Origin: Thermococcus sp.
GTDB taxonomy: Archaea > Methanobacteriota_B > Thermococci > Thermococcales > Thermococcaceae
Assembly: GCA_027075325.1 (NCBI GenBank)
Contig: JALTBN010000026.1
Coordinates: forward strand, 1-64,000
DNA: 64,000 nt
Reading direction: 5' to 3'
Each line of letters begins with the position of its first letter. Position 1 is the first letter of the stretch. The notes beneath the pieces are model-generated. The model searched no databases and was not told where the DNA came from. It saw only the letters and a program-made list of their open reading frames with translations. The translations under genes were made by a program, and so were the position numbers. This document shows, in pieces, positions 35,746 through 44,522 of this stretch.

Positions 35746-36828
35746 TCAATCCAGCACCAGCTCGACCCAGTTCTCCCTGCCGAGCTTGTAGACCCTAACG
35801 AGTCCCCTCTCCTCAAGCCTCTTGAACATCCTCCACGCGGTGGTCTTGGGGAGGCCAAGAGCGTCCCTGACTTTTGACTGAGGCGCCTTCCCGCCGTTCT
35901 CAGCGAGGTATATCAGGGCTCCCCTCTCGTCATCGTTGAGATCCGGCATGGAATCAACCTTCTCCCTGAACCTCTGAAGCGCCTCCGGGCTTGCACCACT
36001 TTCAACTTTTTCGGAGCTACTTCGCCGGCGCAGGTAGATGTAAGCACCGCCGGCAATCACCAGGAGTCCCATCAGGACACCGATTATTTTTCCAGCTGAT
36101 GAGCCACCGGCTCCGCCACCGGGGGTTGTCGTGGTCGTCCCGGTTGGAGAGGAAGTTGTCGGGGACGTTGTGATAGAGCCCGTGGATGAGGAAGTGGACG
36201 ATCCGCCCCCTCCGCTGGAGGAAGCTGTCGAGGTGGTGGATGATGAGAGGCTGGAAGTCGTTGATGTTGGAGTGCTTGAAGTGGTCGTTGAGCCCTGACC
36301 TCCAGAGGAGGATGTTGTCGTGGTCGTCTGAACAGGAATTATGTACGAGACGCTGACGTTTCCTGGGGGCATGACTATCGTGTTCCCCTGTATCTGAAGC
36401 GGGATATCACTGAGATCGGTTACTATGGCCCCCTCAGGCAGGGTTATCGAAACCTCAACCGGACTCTGAAGGGAGACCGTCCACACGGGCCCCTCCTTGG
36501 AGGTGAGGTCCGGTGTGTAGTATGAGATGTACACCACGGAGGAGTTCTCAAAATAGACTAACGCATCCGTTTCGTTGAGATCCGCCGGGAGAACATTCCC
36601 GTTCTCGTCCAGCGCAATAAAACCATCCACATTGCTCCCTAAGAGGGGAACGTCCAACACCACCGTGTAGTTGGCCGTTGTGACGGTCTCGTTCACAAGA
36701 ACGTAGCCATCCGGATAGACCGTCAGGGAGAGGGACTCTGCGTACTGGGCAGAGACCGCTGGAAGGGCAAACAGGGCCATGATGAATGCGAAAACCATCA
36801 GCGAACCCGCGACGCGGGCGTCTCTCAT
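35746..36828 (-). CDS. Membrane-tethered winged-helix protein with external sensor domain
   Basis: 360 residues in a clear order: signal peptide (VAGSLMVFAFIMALFALPA), an external beta-rich domain (about 28-165), a Ser/Thr/Gly-rich stalk of about 80 residues, one membrane helix (IIGVLMGLLVIAGGAYIYL, then RRRSSS), and a cytoplasmic winged helix (about 295-360: LIYLAENGGKAPQSKVRDAL, then GLPKTTAWRMFKRLEERGLV). This is a one-component transmembrane regulator design known from archaeal membrane proteins with C-terminal HTH domains. The external domain has several N-glycosylation sequons (NET, NYT, NSS, NVS). The signal and target genes are unknown. The stalk is low-complexity DNA and not a CRISPR-like repeat. 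Confidence 0.85.
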   Translation of the reverse strand: MRDARVAGSLMVFAFIMALFALPAVSAQYAESLSLTVYPDGYVLVNETVTTANYTVVLDVPLLGSNVDGFIALDENGNVLPADLNETDALVYFENSSVVYISYYTPDLTSKEGPVWTVSLQSPVEVSITLPEGAIVTDLSDIPLQIQGNTIVMPPGNVSVSYIIPVQTTTTTSSSGGQGSTTTSSTPTSTTSSLSSSTTSTASSSGGGGSSTSSSTGSITTSPTTSSPTGTTTTTPGGGAGGSSAGKIIGVLMGLLVIAGGAYIYLRRRSSSEKVESGASPEALQRFREKVDSMPDLNDDERGALIYLAENGGKAPQSKVRDALGLPKTTAWRMFKRLEERGLVRVYKLGRENWVELVLD

Positions 36829-37012
36829 CTTTTCACCCCCTTAATCCACTATGTGAACTCTGGTTTATCATTCCACCGGATACACCAACGGAAACATTGT
36901 TTAAAACGTTTCTCAAAGACGGCGGTCTAACGGTTAAATTAGAGGCTCTCACAAATTGAAATCGCGAATTCACAAAGAAATTCAGGAAAAAGAAAAACGA
37001 AAAGTCAGCGGA

Positions 37013-38038
37013 TCAGTGGTGGCCGTGCCCATTTCCGCGTCCCCTACCACCGTGGACGGGCCAGTATGTTCCCTCGTGCTTCTGGATCCACCGGAGTCTG
37101 AACGCGGCCGTCCTGATATCGGGAAGGGACGTCTTAATGAGCTGGAGCGCCTCCTTGATTTTGCCCTCCTTTACGAGTTCCGTCACGTTCTGCCTGAGCT
37201 GGGAAAGCTGCCGGGTGAGGTTCTGAATGGCGCTGGTGTTTACCCCTGGGATGTTCTGGAGCCTCTCAAGGGCTCTTATCTGCATGTTGAGCTTCCAGGT
37301 GAATGCGGCCGCGATACCGTGGGCGTGCTTCATTACGAACTGACCCATGAGCCCCTTAATTGCCAGGTCAAGCTCCTTCCTGAGCTCCCTCGCCTTTGGA
37401 AGGTCCTCCCTGAGGGCGGTTGCGTTGCCGTTCATCGCGTCAACCATAACCTTCTTGTAGGCATCCCTGGTCTCGTTGTAGAGCTCCTCAACGTTAGTCA
37501 CGTTAAGACCCCTAACCTTGGCGGCGTTTATGAGCATCTCCACGTGGAGGAAGTATCCCTTCATGCGAAGGGCCTCAACCTTGGCAATGGTCGCGTTGTC
37601 CGGTCTCTCCTGCTCAACTTCAGAACCGCGCCTGATCGAGACGAGTACGCGCTTGTAATCCCTCATCGCCATAATGGCAGTGTGAAGGGCTTCCCTATAG
37701 CTCCCGTTGTTGTAGAGTGCCCATGCCTCCTTCCGAAGCTCCTGGGCGTGGTTGAAGAGTGCAACCGTCTCGTTGCTCACGTTCGTTGAATTCGCCATAA
37801 TGCCCCCGGTGTAGTTGGCCAGCCGGTCCACGATGCGAAGGAGATTCTCCGAAGCCATCTTGAGACCCGTCGCGTTCATTGTAACGTTCGTGGTGGTGTT
37901 AGCGGTGACGTTGGCCGCTGCACCATGCTCACCTTCGTTCTGATCGTTACTGGAGTTCCCCGCCAGTGCATAGACCGGAACCACTGCCATTGTCATTATG
38001 AGTATGATCCCAACCACCAAAGCCTTCCTTCCCATCAT
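37013..38038 (-). CDS. Secreted, heavily glycosylatable helical protein
   Basis: 341 residues, family not recognised. A signal peptide (GRKALVVGIILIMTMAVVP) is followed by an Asn/Thr-rich stretch and a long, all-helical domain without membrane anchor. I count 17 N-x-S/T sequons, most in the first 120 residues. The last 12 residues are Gly/Arg/His-rich (HGGRGRGNGHGHH region), possibly metal binding. A TATA element (ctcatataag on the minus strand near 38070) and ggtgat before ATG 38038 support expression. It lies upstream of, and parallel to, the tethered regulator. Role unknown; surface or envelope protein is an inference. Confidence 0.78.
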   Translation of the reverse strand: MMGRKALVVGIILIMTMAVVPVYALAGNSSNDQNEGEHGAAANVTANTTTNVTMNATGLKMASENLLRIVDRLANYTGGIMANSTNVSNETVALFNHAQELRKEAWALYNNGSYREALHTAIMAMRDYKRVLVSIRRGSEVEQERPDNATIAKVEALRMKGYFLHVEMLINAAKVRGLNVTNVEELYNETRDAYKKVMVDAMNGNATALREDLPKARELRKELDLAIKGLMGQFVMKHAHGIAAAFTWKLNMQIRALERLQNIPGVNTSAIQNLTRQLSQLRQNVTELVKEGKIKEALQLIKTSLPDIRTAAFRLRWIQKHEGTYWPVHGGRGRGNGHGHH

Positions 38039-38188
38039 ATCCCATCACCTGTTGAAATCTACGGCCCATCTTATATGAGGGATTCGCTGAAACTGTGGCA
38101 AAAATATCGTTTCAAAACGTTCCAATTCGCCAATCCTCAGGTTAAAGACTTCCAAAGGAATTTTAAACAGTTATAAAATCTCAAAAAA

Positions 38189-38470
38189 TCAAAGGGCCTT
38201 CTTATCTTCGAGTTCTTTAACGAGCAAAGCTATGTTGCATATCCCCTCAAGGACGCTTCCAAAGTTCGGGGTCTCGCCGAACTGTGCAAACAGTGAGCCA
38301 AAGCCAGGGTGCCATGCATCGACCTGCTCTCTTCCCTTTGCGGTGATGATGTAGACCACCCAGCCCTTCTCCTTAAGAATCTCCACAAGCTTCCAGGCGT
38401 TCGTCATGTCGTTCTCGTCCGCTATTTCAACGCCGTACTCTTCTCTGACCCTTTCAAATAGCTCGTTCAT
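38189..38470 (-). CDS. Small conserved-looking hypothetical protein
   Basis: 93 residues, not recognised. An acidic N-terminal helix (NELFERVREEYGVEIADEND) is followed by a helix-strand unit (AWKLVEILKEKGWVVYIITA) and a Trp/Phe-rich middle (DAWHPGFGSLFAQFGETPNF), then a C-terminal helix. Soluble, no signal. ATG 38470 follows ggtgag; the longer frame upstream is Cys/Ser-rich and lacks a ribosome binding site. Confidence 0.68.
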   Translation of the reverse strand: MNELFERVREEYGVEIADENDMTNAWKLVEILKEKGWVVYIITAKGREQVDAWHPGFGSLFAQFGETPNFGSVLEGICNIALLVKELEDKKAL

Positions 38471-38510
38471 GCTCTCACCGGAGTGAGTTGGAAAAACGGT
38501 TAATAAACTT

Positions 38511-39245
38511 TCACAGGAGCATCCTGAGTGCAATGATGACGAGCAGAACCGCAAAGACCCTCTTTATGAGCACCGGGCGGACGCGGTGGACGGTTAAGGC
38601 TCCAGCCCTGGCCCCGAGGATAAGACCCGGAGCCAAGAGAAGGGCCATGTGAAGGTCAACCTGTCCGAGGCGGTAGTGGCCGATTGTACCAGCGAGAGCC
38701 GTGAAGAACAGGGAGAGACTGGACGTCCCCACGGAGTACCTCATCGGGATCCCAACAAAGGTGTGGAAGAGGGGAACGTTCAGGACGCCGCCGCTTATGC
38801 CGAGCAAACCGCTGGTCAGACCGGCCAGGACGCCGACGACCGGGATGCGGTGATAGTTCAGTTTTTCTACCTCCTTTTCGCTGCATTTACCCCCCTCCCG
38901 GAGGAGCGTGTAAGCAAGGTAGAGAAGCAGTCCCGCAAAGGTCAACCTGAGGTAAAGCTCCGGGGTGAGGGAAGAGAGATAAGCGCCCAGAACAGCGAAG
39001 GGCATGGAAAAGGCCTCTTTGATCAGGACGACCCTGAAGAGAACCGCCCCCTTCCTGAGATGGGTGTATGCTGCTGCTAAAGCGCTGATCGTGATACACG
39101 CTAAACTCGTTCCTATGGCAAGGTGTATCGGCTCCCCGAGGAGGACCAAGGTCGGGACTATGAGGAAGCCTCCCCCAACGCCGAGCAAACCTGCGATGAA
39201 GCCTATGCCGAGGCCTATGATGAAGTCGAGGAGATATGAAAGCAT
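38511..39245 (-). CDS. TauE/SafE-family anion permease (copy A)
   Basis: 244 residues with about eight membrane helices in two repeats. The glycine-rich loops LLGVGGGFLIVPTL and LLGISGGVLNVPLF mark the two halves of the TauE/SafE (DUF81) fold. Members export or import sulfite, sulfonates, sulfoacetate or related anions. It has no ribosome binding site; a TATA element (gctttttaagc) about 22-32 bases upstream fits leaderless translation from ATG 39245, while the longer frame would start inside the neighbouring paralogue. Confidence 0.85.
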   Translation of the reverse strand: MLSYLLDFIIGLGIGFIAGLLGVGGGFLIVPTLVLLGEPIHLAIGTSLACITISALAAAYTHLRKGAVLFRVVLIKEAFSMPFAVLGAYLSSLTPELYLRLTFAGLLLYLAYTLLREGGKCSEKEVEKLNYHRIPVVGVLAGLTSGLLGISGGVLNVPLFHTFVGIPMRYSVGTSSLSLFFTALAGTIGHYRLGQVDLHMALLLAPGLILGARAGALTVHRVRPVLIKRVFAVLLVIIALRMLL

Positions 39246-39266
39246 GGAGAAAAAATCAAAGGGAAC

Positions 39267-39277
39267 GCTTAAAAAGC
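39267..39277 (-). promoter_or_regulatory. TATA box between the two TauE/SafE genes
   Basis: gctttttaagc on the minus strand lies in the short spacer between the two permease genes. It would start transcription at about the ATG 39245, giving copy A its own leaderless message independent of copy B. Confidence 0.5.
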
Positions 39278-40042
39278 TCACGGAACCGCAAAGCCGAGCC
39301 CCTTGAGAACCATCCTGATGGCCAGAAAGGCCAGTACAACGGCGAAAGCCTTGCCGAGGGAGGAGGCTTTGGTTCTCTTCGCTATCCTCGCCCCGAGCTG
39401 GGCGCCAATTATCAATCCTGGAACGAGGAGGAGCAACCATTCAACCTCGACGTTTCCCATCGCGTAGTGCTTCAAAGCGCCGCTCGTTGCTGTGAAAACG
39501 ATGGCGAAGCTGGAAGTTGCCACCGCGTAGTGAATGGGCAGGCCCATAGCAGTCAGAAACGGCACGTTTATCGCGCCACCACCGATTCCGAGGAGCCCGC
39601 TCGCGATTCCAGCTATGAAGCCGCCAACCGGAATGAGCCTGTAGTCGAGCTCTACATCCTCAAGCCTGACCTCGTGCGGCTCGGCGCTCTTCTTCCGGTA
39701 AATCTTTATCGAAACGAAGAAGAGCACGACGCCAAAGATCACCTTCAGCTGGGCCGAGCTTATGTAGCTCGTTGACCAGGCCCCAATGTAAGCGCCGGGA
39801 ACGGCCGTCAAAGCGAGCAGGAGGCCGGCTTTGTAGTGTATCCTGCGCTGCCTGTGGTACGCTATGGCCGAGCTGAGCGATGTGAAGACCACAGCGGCAC
39901 TCGAAGTCCCCACCGCGTGGTGTATCTCGACGCCGAGGAAGTTGAGGGTGGGAACGACAAGGAAGCCCCCGCCGAGACCGAACATCGCCGCGAGGACTCC
40001 GATGAAGACTCCAACACCGAAGTAGCCCAGGTATTTGAGCAT
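39278..40042 (-). CDS. TauE/SafE-family anion permease (copy B)
   Basis: 254 residues, a paralogue of the following gene. MFGLGGGFLVVPTL and LLGIGGGAINVPFL are the paired glycine-rich loops, and about eight membrane helices are visible. A charged loop of about 20 residues (YRKKSAEPHEVRLEDVELD) separates the halves. The two copies may form a heteromeric transporter or take different anions. No sulfur-metabolism gene is immediately adjacent. Confidence 0.86.
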   Translation of the reverse strand: MLKYLGYFGVGVFIGVLAAMFGLGGGFLVVPTLNFLGVEIHHAVGTSSAAVVFTSLSSAIAYHRQRRIHYKAGLLLALTAVPGAYIGAWSTSYISSAQLKVIFGVVLFFVSIKIYRKKSAEPHEVRLEDVELDYRLIPVGGFIAGIASGLLGIGGGAINVPFLTAMGLPIHYAVATSSFAIVFTATSGALKHYAMGNVEVEWLLLLVPGLIIGAQLGARIAKRTKASSLGKAFAVVLAFLAIRMVLKGLGFAVP

Positions 40043-40046
40043 GGAA

Positions 40047-40508
40047 TCACCACTCGAAGGCGATCGCCTCCACGAGCTTTACCAGGGTTTCAAAGTCTTC
40101 CTCCGTGTGATCCCTTGGAAGTCCTATTCCCTCCCCCTCTGCCCACAGCAGGGAAAGGCCGTTCTTCTCCGCTATCTCAACGAGCCTCTTCGGCACCTCT
40201 CCCACGACCGCTCCCTTCCCGCCTTCCGCGTTAAAAAATGAAAGCCTTATGACCGTGCCATCGAATTCCGGGCGAAAGCCGAAGGAGAAGACGTTCCTCC
40301 CCGGAATGTCATGGTCGGTCAAATCCTTCAGGGCTTCCACAAGAGCTTCAACGAGCGGCCATTCCTCTTCGGGGTTCTCCACGTAGAAGGCCAGCCTGTC
40401 GTAGACCTCCCCCTCCTCATCCACCAGTTCAGTGAAGATTCCCTCCTCAGTCTCGATAGGCGGGCTGTATGGTTCAAGAAGGGCCCCGAGCTTTTTTCTC
40501 CAGTTCAT
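40047..40508 (-). CDS. Hypothetical acidic protein
   Basis: 153 residues, not recognised. Soluble alpha/beta protein with acidic helices (EEEWPLVEALVEALKDL), a strand pair (NVFSFGFRPEFDGTVIRLSF) and a C-terminal helix rich in Glu (HTEEDFETLVKLVEAIAFEW). It lies 4 bases before copy B of the permease and 9 bases after the dehydrogenase stop on the same strand, so it belongs to a run of tightly packed genes. Confidence 0.7.
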   Translation of the reverse strand: MNWRKKLGALLEPYSPPIETEEGIFTELVDEEGEVYDRLAFYVENPEEEWPLVEALVEALKDLTDHDIPGRNVFSFGFRPEFDGTVIRLSFFNAEGGKGAVVGEVPKRLVEIAEKNGLSLLWAEGEGIGLPRDHTEEDFETLVKLVEAIAFEW

Positions 40509-40517
40509 ACTACCACC

Positions 40518-41519
40518 TCAGAGCATCTTAACCTCTTCCGGCGGGCGGATTTTAACTACCCCCCGGTTCACGAGGTCTCTTGGAACTTCACCCCTGAGAA
40601 CGGCCAGGAGGTTCTTAACGGCCTGGAAGCCCATGTCCTCCATTGCCTCCCTGCTTAACCCGGCGTGGTGTGGCGTTAAGACTGTCTCCCACTCGTACCT
40701 GAAGAGCTCGTGCTCCTGAACGGGCTCCTTTTCATAGACGTCCGTGGCGTATCCTTTGAGTTTGCCTTCCTCGATGGCCTTGACAACGGCCTTCTCGTCA
40801 ACCAGCGTCCCGCGCCCTATGTTCACCAGGTATTTACCCTCGAGGAGCTTTACCCTCTCCTCGTTGATTATGTGGTATGTTTCCGGCGTTGCAGGAAGGG
40901 CGAGTATAACTATGTCACTCTCCCTGAGGACGTCCTCCAGAAGCCTGTAAACCGCGCCAATCTCCCTCTCGACCTCCTCTTTCCTTGAGCGCGACCAGTA
41001 GAGTATCTCCGTTCCCATCGCCTTCATTCTTCTCGCTATCGCCTTCCCAATGGCGCCCATGCCGAGGATTCCCACCTTCTTGCCGTAGACAGTCTCTATG
41101 TCCTTAAAGGTGCTCCATATCATTGCGTGGCTCTCCCACTTCCCGGAACGAATGAGCCTGTCCGTGTAGGCTATCTTCCTGAGGAGCGCTATAGTTAAGC
41201 CAACGGCGAACTCCGCGACTGCCTCGCTCAGAACACCTGAAACTTTGGTGACGTAGATTCCGTGCTCTGTTGCCGCTTTTACATCCACGTGATCATAACC
41301 GGCGGAGTGACAGCTTATCACCTTCAGCCTCTCAGCCCTCTCAATGACCTCCCCCGGAACGGGGTTGAGGGGTGAAACTATAAGCCCATCGAACTCGCCT
41401 ATTCGTTCCTTCAGCTCCTCAACGCTCGGATACAGAAGGAACTCGACGTCCGCGTACTTCCTGAGCTCTTCAGCGGGTTTGCTCTTCATCTTAAAAAGAA
41501 CCGCCACCTTTGGCCTCAT
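40518..41519 (-). CDS. D-isomer-specific 2-hydroxyacid dehydrogenase
   Basis: 333 residues. The NAD(P)-binding Rossmann fold has VGILGMGAIGKAIARRM. Catalytic Arg is in LVNIGRGTLVDE, the Glu in VYEKEPV, and the His in LTPHHAGLS. SHSAGYDHVDV-type contact is seen as SCHSAGYDHVDVKAA. It would reduce or oxidise a 2-keto/2-hydroxy acid such as glyoxylate or a related compound. It differs from the characterised T. litoralis glyoxylate reductase at the N-terminus, so substrate is left open. ATG 41519 follows ggtggtatc. Confidence 0.88.
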   Translation of the reverse strand: MRPKVAVLFKMKSKPAEELRKYADVEFLLYPSVEELKERIGEFDGLIVSPLNPVPGEVIERAERLKVISCHSAGYDHVDVKAATEHGIYVTKVSGVLSEAVAEFAVGLTIALLRKIAYTDRLIRSGKWESHAMIWSTFKDIETVYGKKVGILGMGAIGKAIARRMKAMGTEILYWSRSRKEEVEREIGAVYRLLEDVLRESDIVILALPATPETYHIINEERVKLLEGKYLVNIGRGTLVDEKAVVKAIEEGKLKGYATDVYEKEPVQEHELFRYEWETVLTPHHAGLSREAMEDMGFQAVKNLLAVLRGEVPRDLVNRGVVKIRPPEEVKML

Positions 41520-41571
41520 GATACCACCGTTAAGATATTCGTCGAAAAGGTTATAAAAGTGTCGGAGGGAG

Positions 41572-42285
41572 CTAAAGATCCTCATTGAGCCCCTTAACAA
41601 TGTCCAGAACATCCAAAAGCTTGGACACCACGAAGTCGCAGTTGCCCCAGAGGGACTGCTTTGACGCGTCCGGGTCGAGGAGAACGCTCACCATCCCGAC
41701 GTTTTTGGCCCCGACGCAGTCCTTGGACGGGTTGTCGCCCACGTAGAGGGCTTCCTCCGGCTTAACTCCGGCCCTTTCGAGTGCCAGCTGGAAGGGCTTC
41801 GGATGGGGCTTGTAGAAGCCCGCGTCCTCGCTCGTCGTTATGCTGTCAAAGAGGTCGTAAATGCCGAGGGCCTTCAAATGGGCCCCTATGTAGTCGTTGT
41901 CCGAGTCTGTGACTATTCCAACGTGCAGGCCGAGGTCTTTGAGGGCTTTGATAGTCTCCCTTGCGTCTGGAAAAAGCTCCCCGTATTTTGCGTGCATCTC
42001 GATACTTATCCCCCAGAAGTCCTCTGGAACGGTGAAACCGTACCTGTCCGCGACCTTTTTCATGGCCTCGGTGTCAACATCCCTTATCTTGACGTACGGC
42101 TTTCCAGCGAGCTCTCTGAAGAGTTTGGAGCTTTCCTCCTCGTACTCCGCCCAGATCTTAATCGGATCTAAATCGCTTCTTCCGGCCCTTCTGAGCACTT
42201 CCCGGACTATGTTCTGGTGGGTGATGTTCTCCCCGGCCTTCGTTATCAGCGTCCCGACGAAGTCAAAGAAGACCGCCCTTATCAT
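41572..42285 (-). CDS. HAD-superfamily hydrolase with atypical motif I
   Basis: 237 residues. The cap sits between motif I and VGIVTDSDN (motif II), followed by YKPHPKPFQLAL (motif III Lys) and ALYVGDNPSKDCVGAKNVGM (motif IV acids). Motif I reads FFDFVGTL: Asp8 is the nucleophile, but the second Asp (+2) is Val10. HAD phosphatases normally need that Asp as acid/base, while dehalogenases and phosphonatases have other residues there. It may therefore not be a plain phosphatase. ATG 42285 follows ggaggtggtgtcc. Confidence 0.82.
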   Translation of the reverse strand: MIRAVFFDFVGTLITKAGENITHQNIVREVLRRAGRSDLDPIKIWAEYEEESSKLFRELAGKPYVKIRDVDTEAMKKVADRYGFTVPEDFWGISIEMHAKYGELFPDARETIKALKDLGLHVGIVTDSDNDYIGAHLKALGIYDLFDSITTSEDAGFYKPHPKPFQLALERAGVKPEEALYVGDNPSKDCVGAKNVGMVSVLLDPDASKQSLWGNCDFVVSKLLDVLDIVKGLNEDL

Positions 42286-42431
42286 GGACACCACCTCCTA
42301 TGGTTCTCCGGGGCGTTTAAACCACTTCCCGTCACTCTGTCAAGACTGTTCCGGCGTTCATTCGAAACATTGGCGAAAGGACAGAAAAATCTTAGAAAAC
42401 CTTTTATCAGAGAACGAAATCCCAAGAACGG

Positions 42432-42719
42432 GTGGTTGAGACGGAGGCAATACTTCTGGTATGGGGCGTCAGGGACGAGGTGCTGGAGGAACTCCCCGTT
42501 GAGGGAAGCTGGCTCTACGGGGAGTACGACTTCATAGCAAAGGTCGAGTTCGCCGATGTTGTGGAAATGGAAGCATTTGAGAGGTCCCTGAGGAGGGTAA
42601 TAAACGGCGGAACCTACAAGCTCCTCCCGATAAAGCTCTCGGCAGTAAAATCCGAAAACGGAAACCTCGAACTCGAAGATATACTGGTCAGCGGACTTCA
42701 ACTTCCTTCAGCGCCCTGA
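42432..42719 (+). CDS. Stand-alone Lrp/AsnC-type ligand-binding (RAM) domain protein
   Basis: 95 residues. A beta-alpha-beta arrangement (EAILLVWGVRDEVLEELP, YDFIAKVEF, VEMEAFERSLRRV) looks like the RAM effector domain of Lrp/AsnC regulators without a helix-turn-helix. Such short proteins bind amino acids or modulate full-length Lrp partners. GTG 42432 is the assumed start. A TATA-like ccttttatc at about 42398-42406 precedes it. It overlaps the aminotransferase gene by 32 bases, 3' to 3'. Confidence 0.55.
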   Translation: MVETEAILLVWGVRDEVLEELPVEGSWLYGEYDFIAKVEFADVVEMEAFERSLRRVINGGTYKLLPIKLSAVKSENGNLELEDILVSGLQLPSAP

Positions 42720-43653
42720 TGAGTCTTTCATTCTCATCTGGCTTTCTCACAGAGAAGCGGATGAACTCTGGCAGCCCGAAGCTCGTGCAGTCCCTCACGA
42801 GGATTCCGCGTTCTTTCATCGCTTTGACGAACTTCCCCGCCTTCCCAACACGTTTGATGAAGAAGTTGGCGTCGCTTTTAACGCCCAAAGCTCTCTCCAT
42901 TCTCTCCTTCTCGCGCCAGATCAGTGGCATCGTCTTTCTCAGGTGCTCGAAGCCATCCTCAAGCAAAAACTCCAGGAAAGCTACACCCGTCGAGCCAATA
43001 CTCCAGGGCATCCTGACGCTTTTGAAAGCCTCGGGAAAGCCGATTACATAGCCAACTCTAATCCCAGGCAGACCGTAGCTCTTGGTGAAGGTCCTGAGCT
43101 TTACGATGTTTTCTCCATCGGGACTTTCCGACTTTTTAACGAAGTCTATGAAGGCCTCATCGAGGACGAGAAGGGCTTTCCCATCCTCTACGGCATCGAG
43201 GAGTGGCTTAAGCTCCTTAACACGGCAGAACTTCCCATCTGGATTGTTGGGGTTGCAAAAGAAGACCACAGAGTTTCTCTCCACCATTTCAGCCAGCTTC
43301 TCCGGCTCGTTCGGGCCTTTAACGATATTTTCCCCAAAGATTCTCGCCACTCGTTCATACTCGCCGTAGGTGTGCTCTGGGATAATAACCCTCCTTCTGC
43401 GGAGCGCGAGGATTCCGATGAGGTAGAGCGCCTCGGTGATTCCAGCGGTTACCGTAACTTCATCGCCAATTAGCTCTGAAAGCTCCTCTTCAAGCCTCTC
43501 GTAGTACGGGTAGCGGCTGCTTATCTCCTTGGCACGCTCGAACATTTCTCCAAGCCACTCCGGTGGATAGGGGTTGAGAGAGGCCGAAAAGTCTAGCAGA
43601 CCCTCTTCTCGGGCGCCGCCGTGGTAGGTTGAGAACCTCACCGGCTCAAGCAT
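42688..43653 (-). CDS. cobD: PLP-dependent aminotransferase, CobD/threonine-phosphate decarboxylase-like
   Basis: 321 residues, fold type [17 protein letters not shown] is the N-terminal arm typical of CobD and histidinol-phosphate aminotransferases, [10 protein letters not shown] binds the cofactor ring, and [15 protein letters not shown] holds the PLP lysine. CobD turns threonine-phosphate into aminopropanol phosphate, the linker that CbiB attaches to cobyric acid. The gene overlaps cbiB by 16 bases, which favours this role over histidinol phosphate. ATG 43653 follows ggggg. Confidence 0.8.
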   Translation of the reverse strand: MLEPVRFSTYHGGAREEGLLDFSASLNPYPPEWLGEMFERAKEISSRYPYYERLEEELSELIGDEVTVTAGITEALYLIGILALRRRRVIIPEHTYGEYERVARIFGENIVKGPNEPEKLAEMVERNSVVFFCNPNNPDGKFCRVKELKPLLDAVEDGKALLVLDEAFIDFVKKSESPDGENIVKLRTFTKSYGLPGIRVGYVIGFPEAFKSVRMPWSIGSTGVAFLEFLLEDGFEHLRKTMPLIWREKERMERALGVKSDANFFIKRVGKAGKFVKAMKERGILVRDCTSFGLPEFIRFSVRKPDENERLIRALKEVEVR

Positions 43654-44522
43654 GGACATACCCCCGTCGCGAGCAGTAGAGAGACTATCACAACCCATTC
43701 AGCAACGACAATCCAGTAAACCCTTAGAGCGCGCTTTATATCCCCGTTCTTCGGCGTTCTTCCGGGGAAACGGTAAACGCCAGGCTTCTCAAGCCAGACG
43801 CCCAAAACGGCGCTCATGACCGCTATCGGCTTGTCGGAGTTTATCTTGAATCTTGCCAGGCGGTAGTAGTGGAAAACCCTCCTCCCACCGAGGGGGAGGT
43901 AGAGGAGAACCGTTAAGCGAGCGGGAATGAAGTTCAAAACGTCGTCCAACCTCGCCGAGAACTTGCCAAAGAACTCGTAGCGCTCGTTTCTGTAGCCGAG
44001 CATCGCGTCAAGCGTGTTGACGGCGCGGTAGATTAAGGCACCGGGCAGGCCGAAGAAGAGGAAGTAGAATAGCGGGGCAATTACGGAGTCGTTGAGGTTC
44101 TCGGCGAGGCTCTCTATCGATGCGGAGTTCAGGTGGGGCTTATCGAGCTTCCCCACGTCCCTGCTGACGATCATCGAGACTGCTTTCCTCTTCTCCCCGA
44201 TGTCGTCCGTTATCGTCCTCGCTATGTGCTCATAGAGGCTTCTAATCGCAAAGGAACTCTTGAGGAGGTAAACCGCTAAGGCGTAGTTGAGAGGATAAGG
44301 AGCAAAGAAGGGCGAGATGGAAAGGAAGAAGGCGAAAGCAACGACTACCAGTGCCGTAGCCATTCCAGCAAGGAAATCGAGAGCTGGAGAGCGCCGTTTG
44401 TAGTGAGAATCAAATAAACCGGCGAGCTTCCCAAACCACACGACGGGGTGAAGCTTTGCCGGCGGTTCTTCCAAGAGAAGATCCCAGAGGAGCGCCAAAA
44501 CAAAGATTGCTAAGGCGTCCAT
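43638..44522 (-). CDS. cbiB: Adenosylcobinamide-phosphate synthase
   Basis: 294 residues, with several membrane helices. [23 protein letters not shown], seen in parts ([20 protein letters not shown]), is the CbiB opening signature, and [21 protein letters not shown] contains the conserved [12 protein letters not shown] core. It joins the aminopropanol linker to adenosylcobyric acid at the membrane. ATG 44522 follows ggggg. It overlaps the UDG-like gene upstream (13 bases) and the CobD-like gene downstream (16 bases). Confidence 0.93.
   Translation of the reverse strand: MDALAIFVLALLWDLLLEEPPAKLHPVVWFGKLAGLFDSHYKRRSPALDFLAGMATALVVVAFAFFLSISPFFAPYPLNYALAVYLLKSSFAIRSLYEHIARTITDDIGEKRKAVSMIVSRDVGKLDKPHLNSASIESLAENLNDSVIAPLFYFLFFGLPGALIYRAVNTLDAMLGYRNERYEFFGKFSARLDDVLNFIPARLTVLLYLPLGGRRVFHYYRLARFKINSDKPIAVMSAVLGVWLEKPGVYRFPGRTPKNGDIKRALRVYWIVVAEWVVIVSLLLATGVCPCLSR

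Noticed and set aside
36100..36320. Repetitive stretch that could be taken for a tandem repeat or CRISPR-like array
   Set aside because: It encodes the Ser/Thr/Gly stalk of a membrane protein in frame; repeats are irregular and have no constant spacer.
36890..38130. SurR-like GTTT-N3-AAAC sites (near 36900 and 38107)
   Set aside because: The spacings found (GTTTAAAAC, GTTTCAAAAC) do not fit the N3 consensus, and the downstream GTTC half is absent or misplaced.
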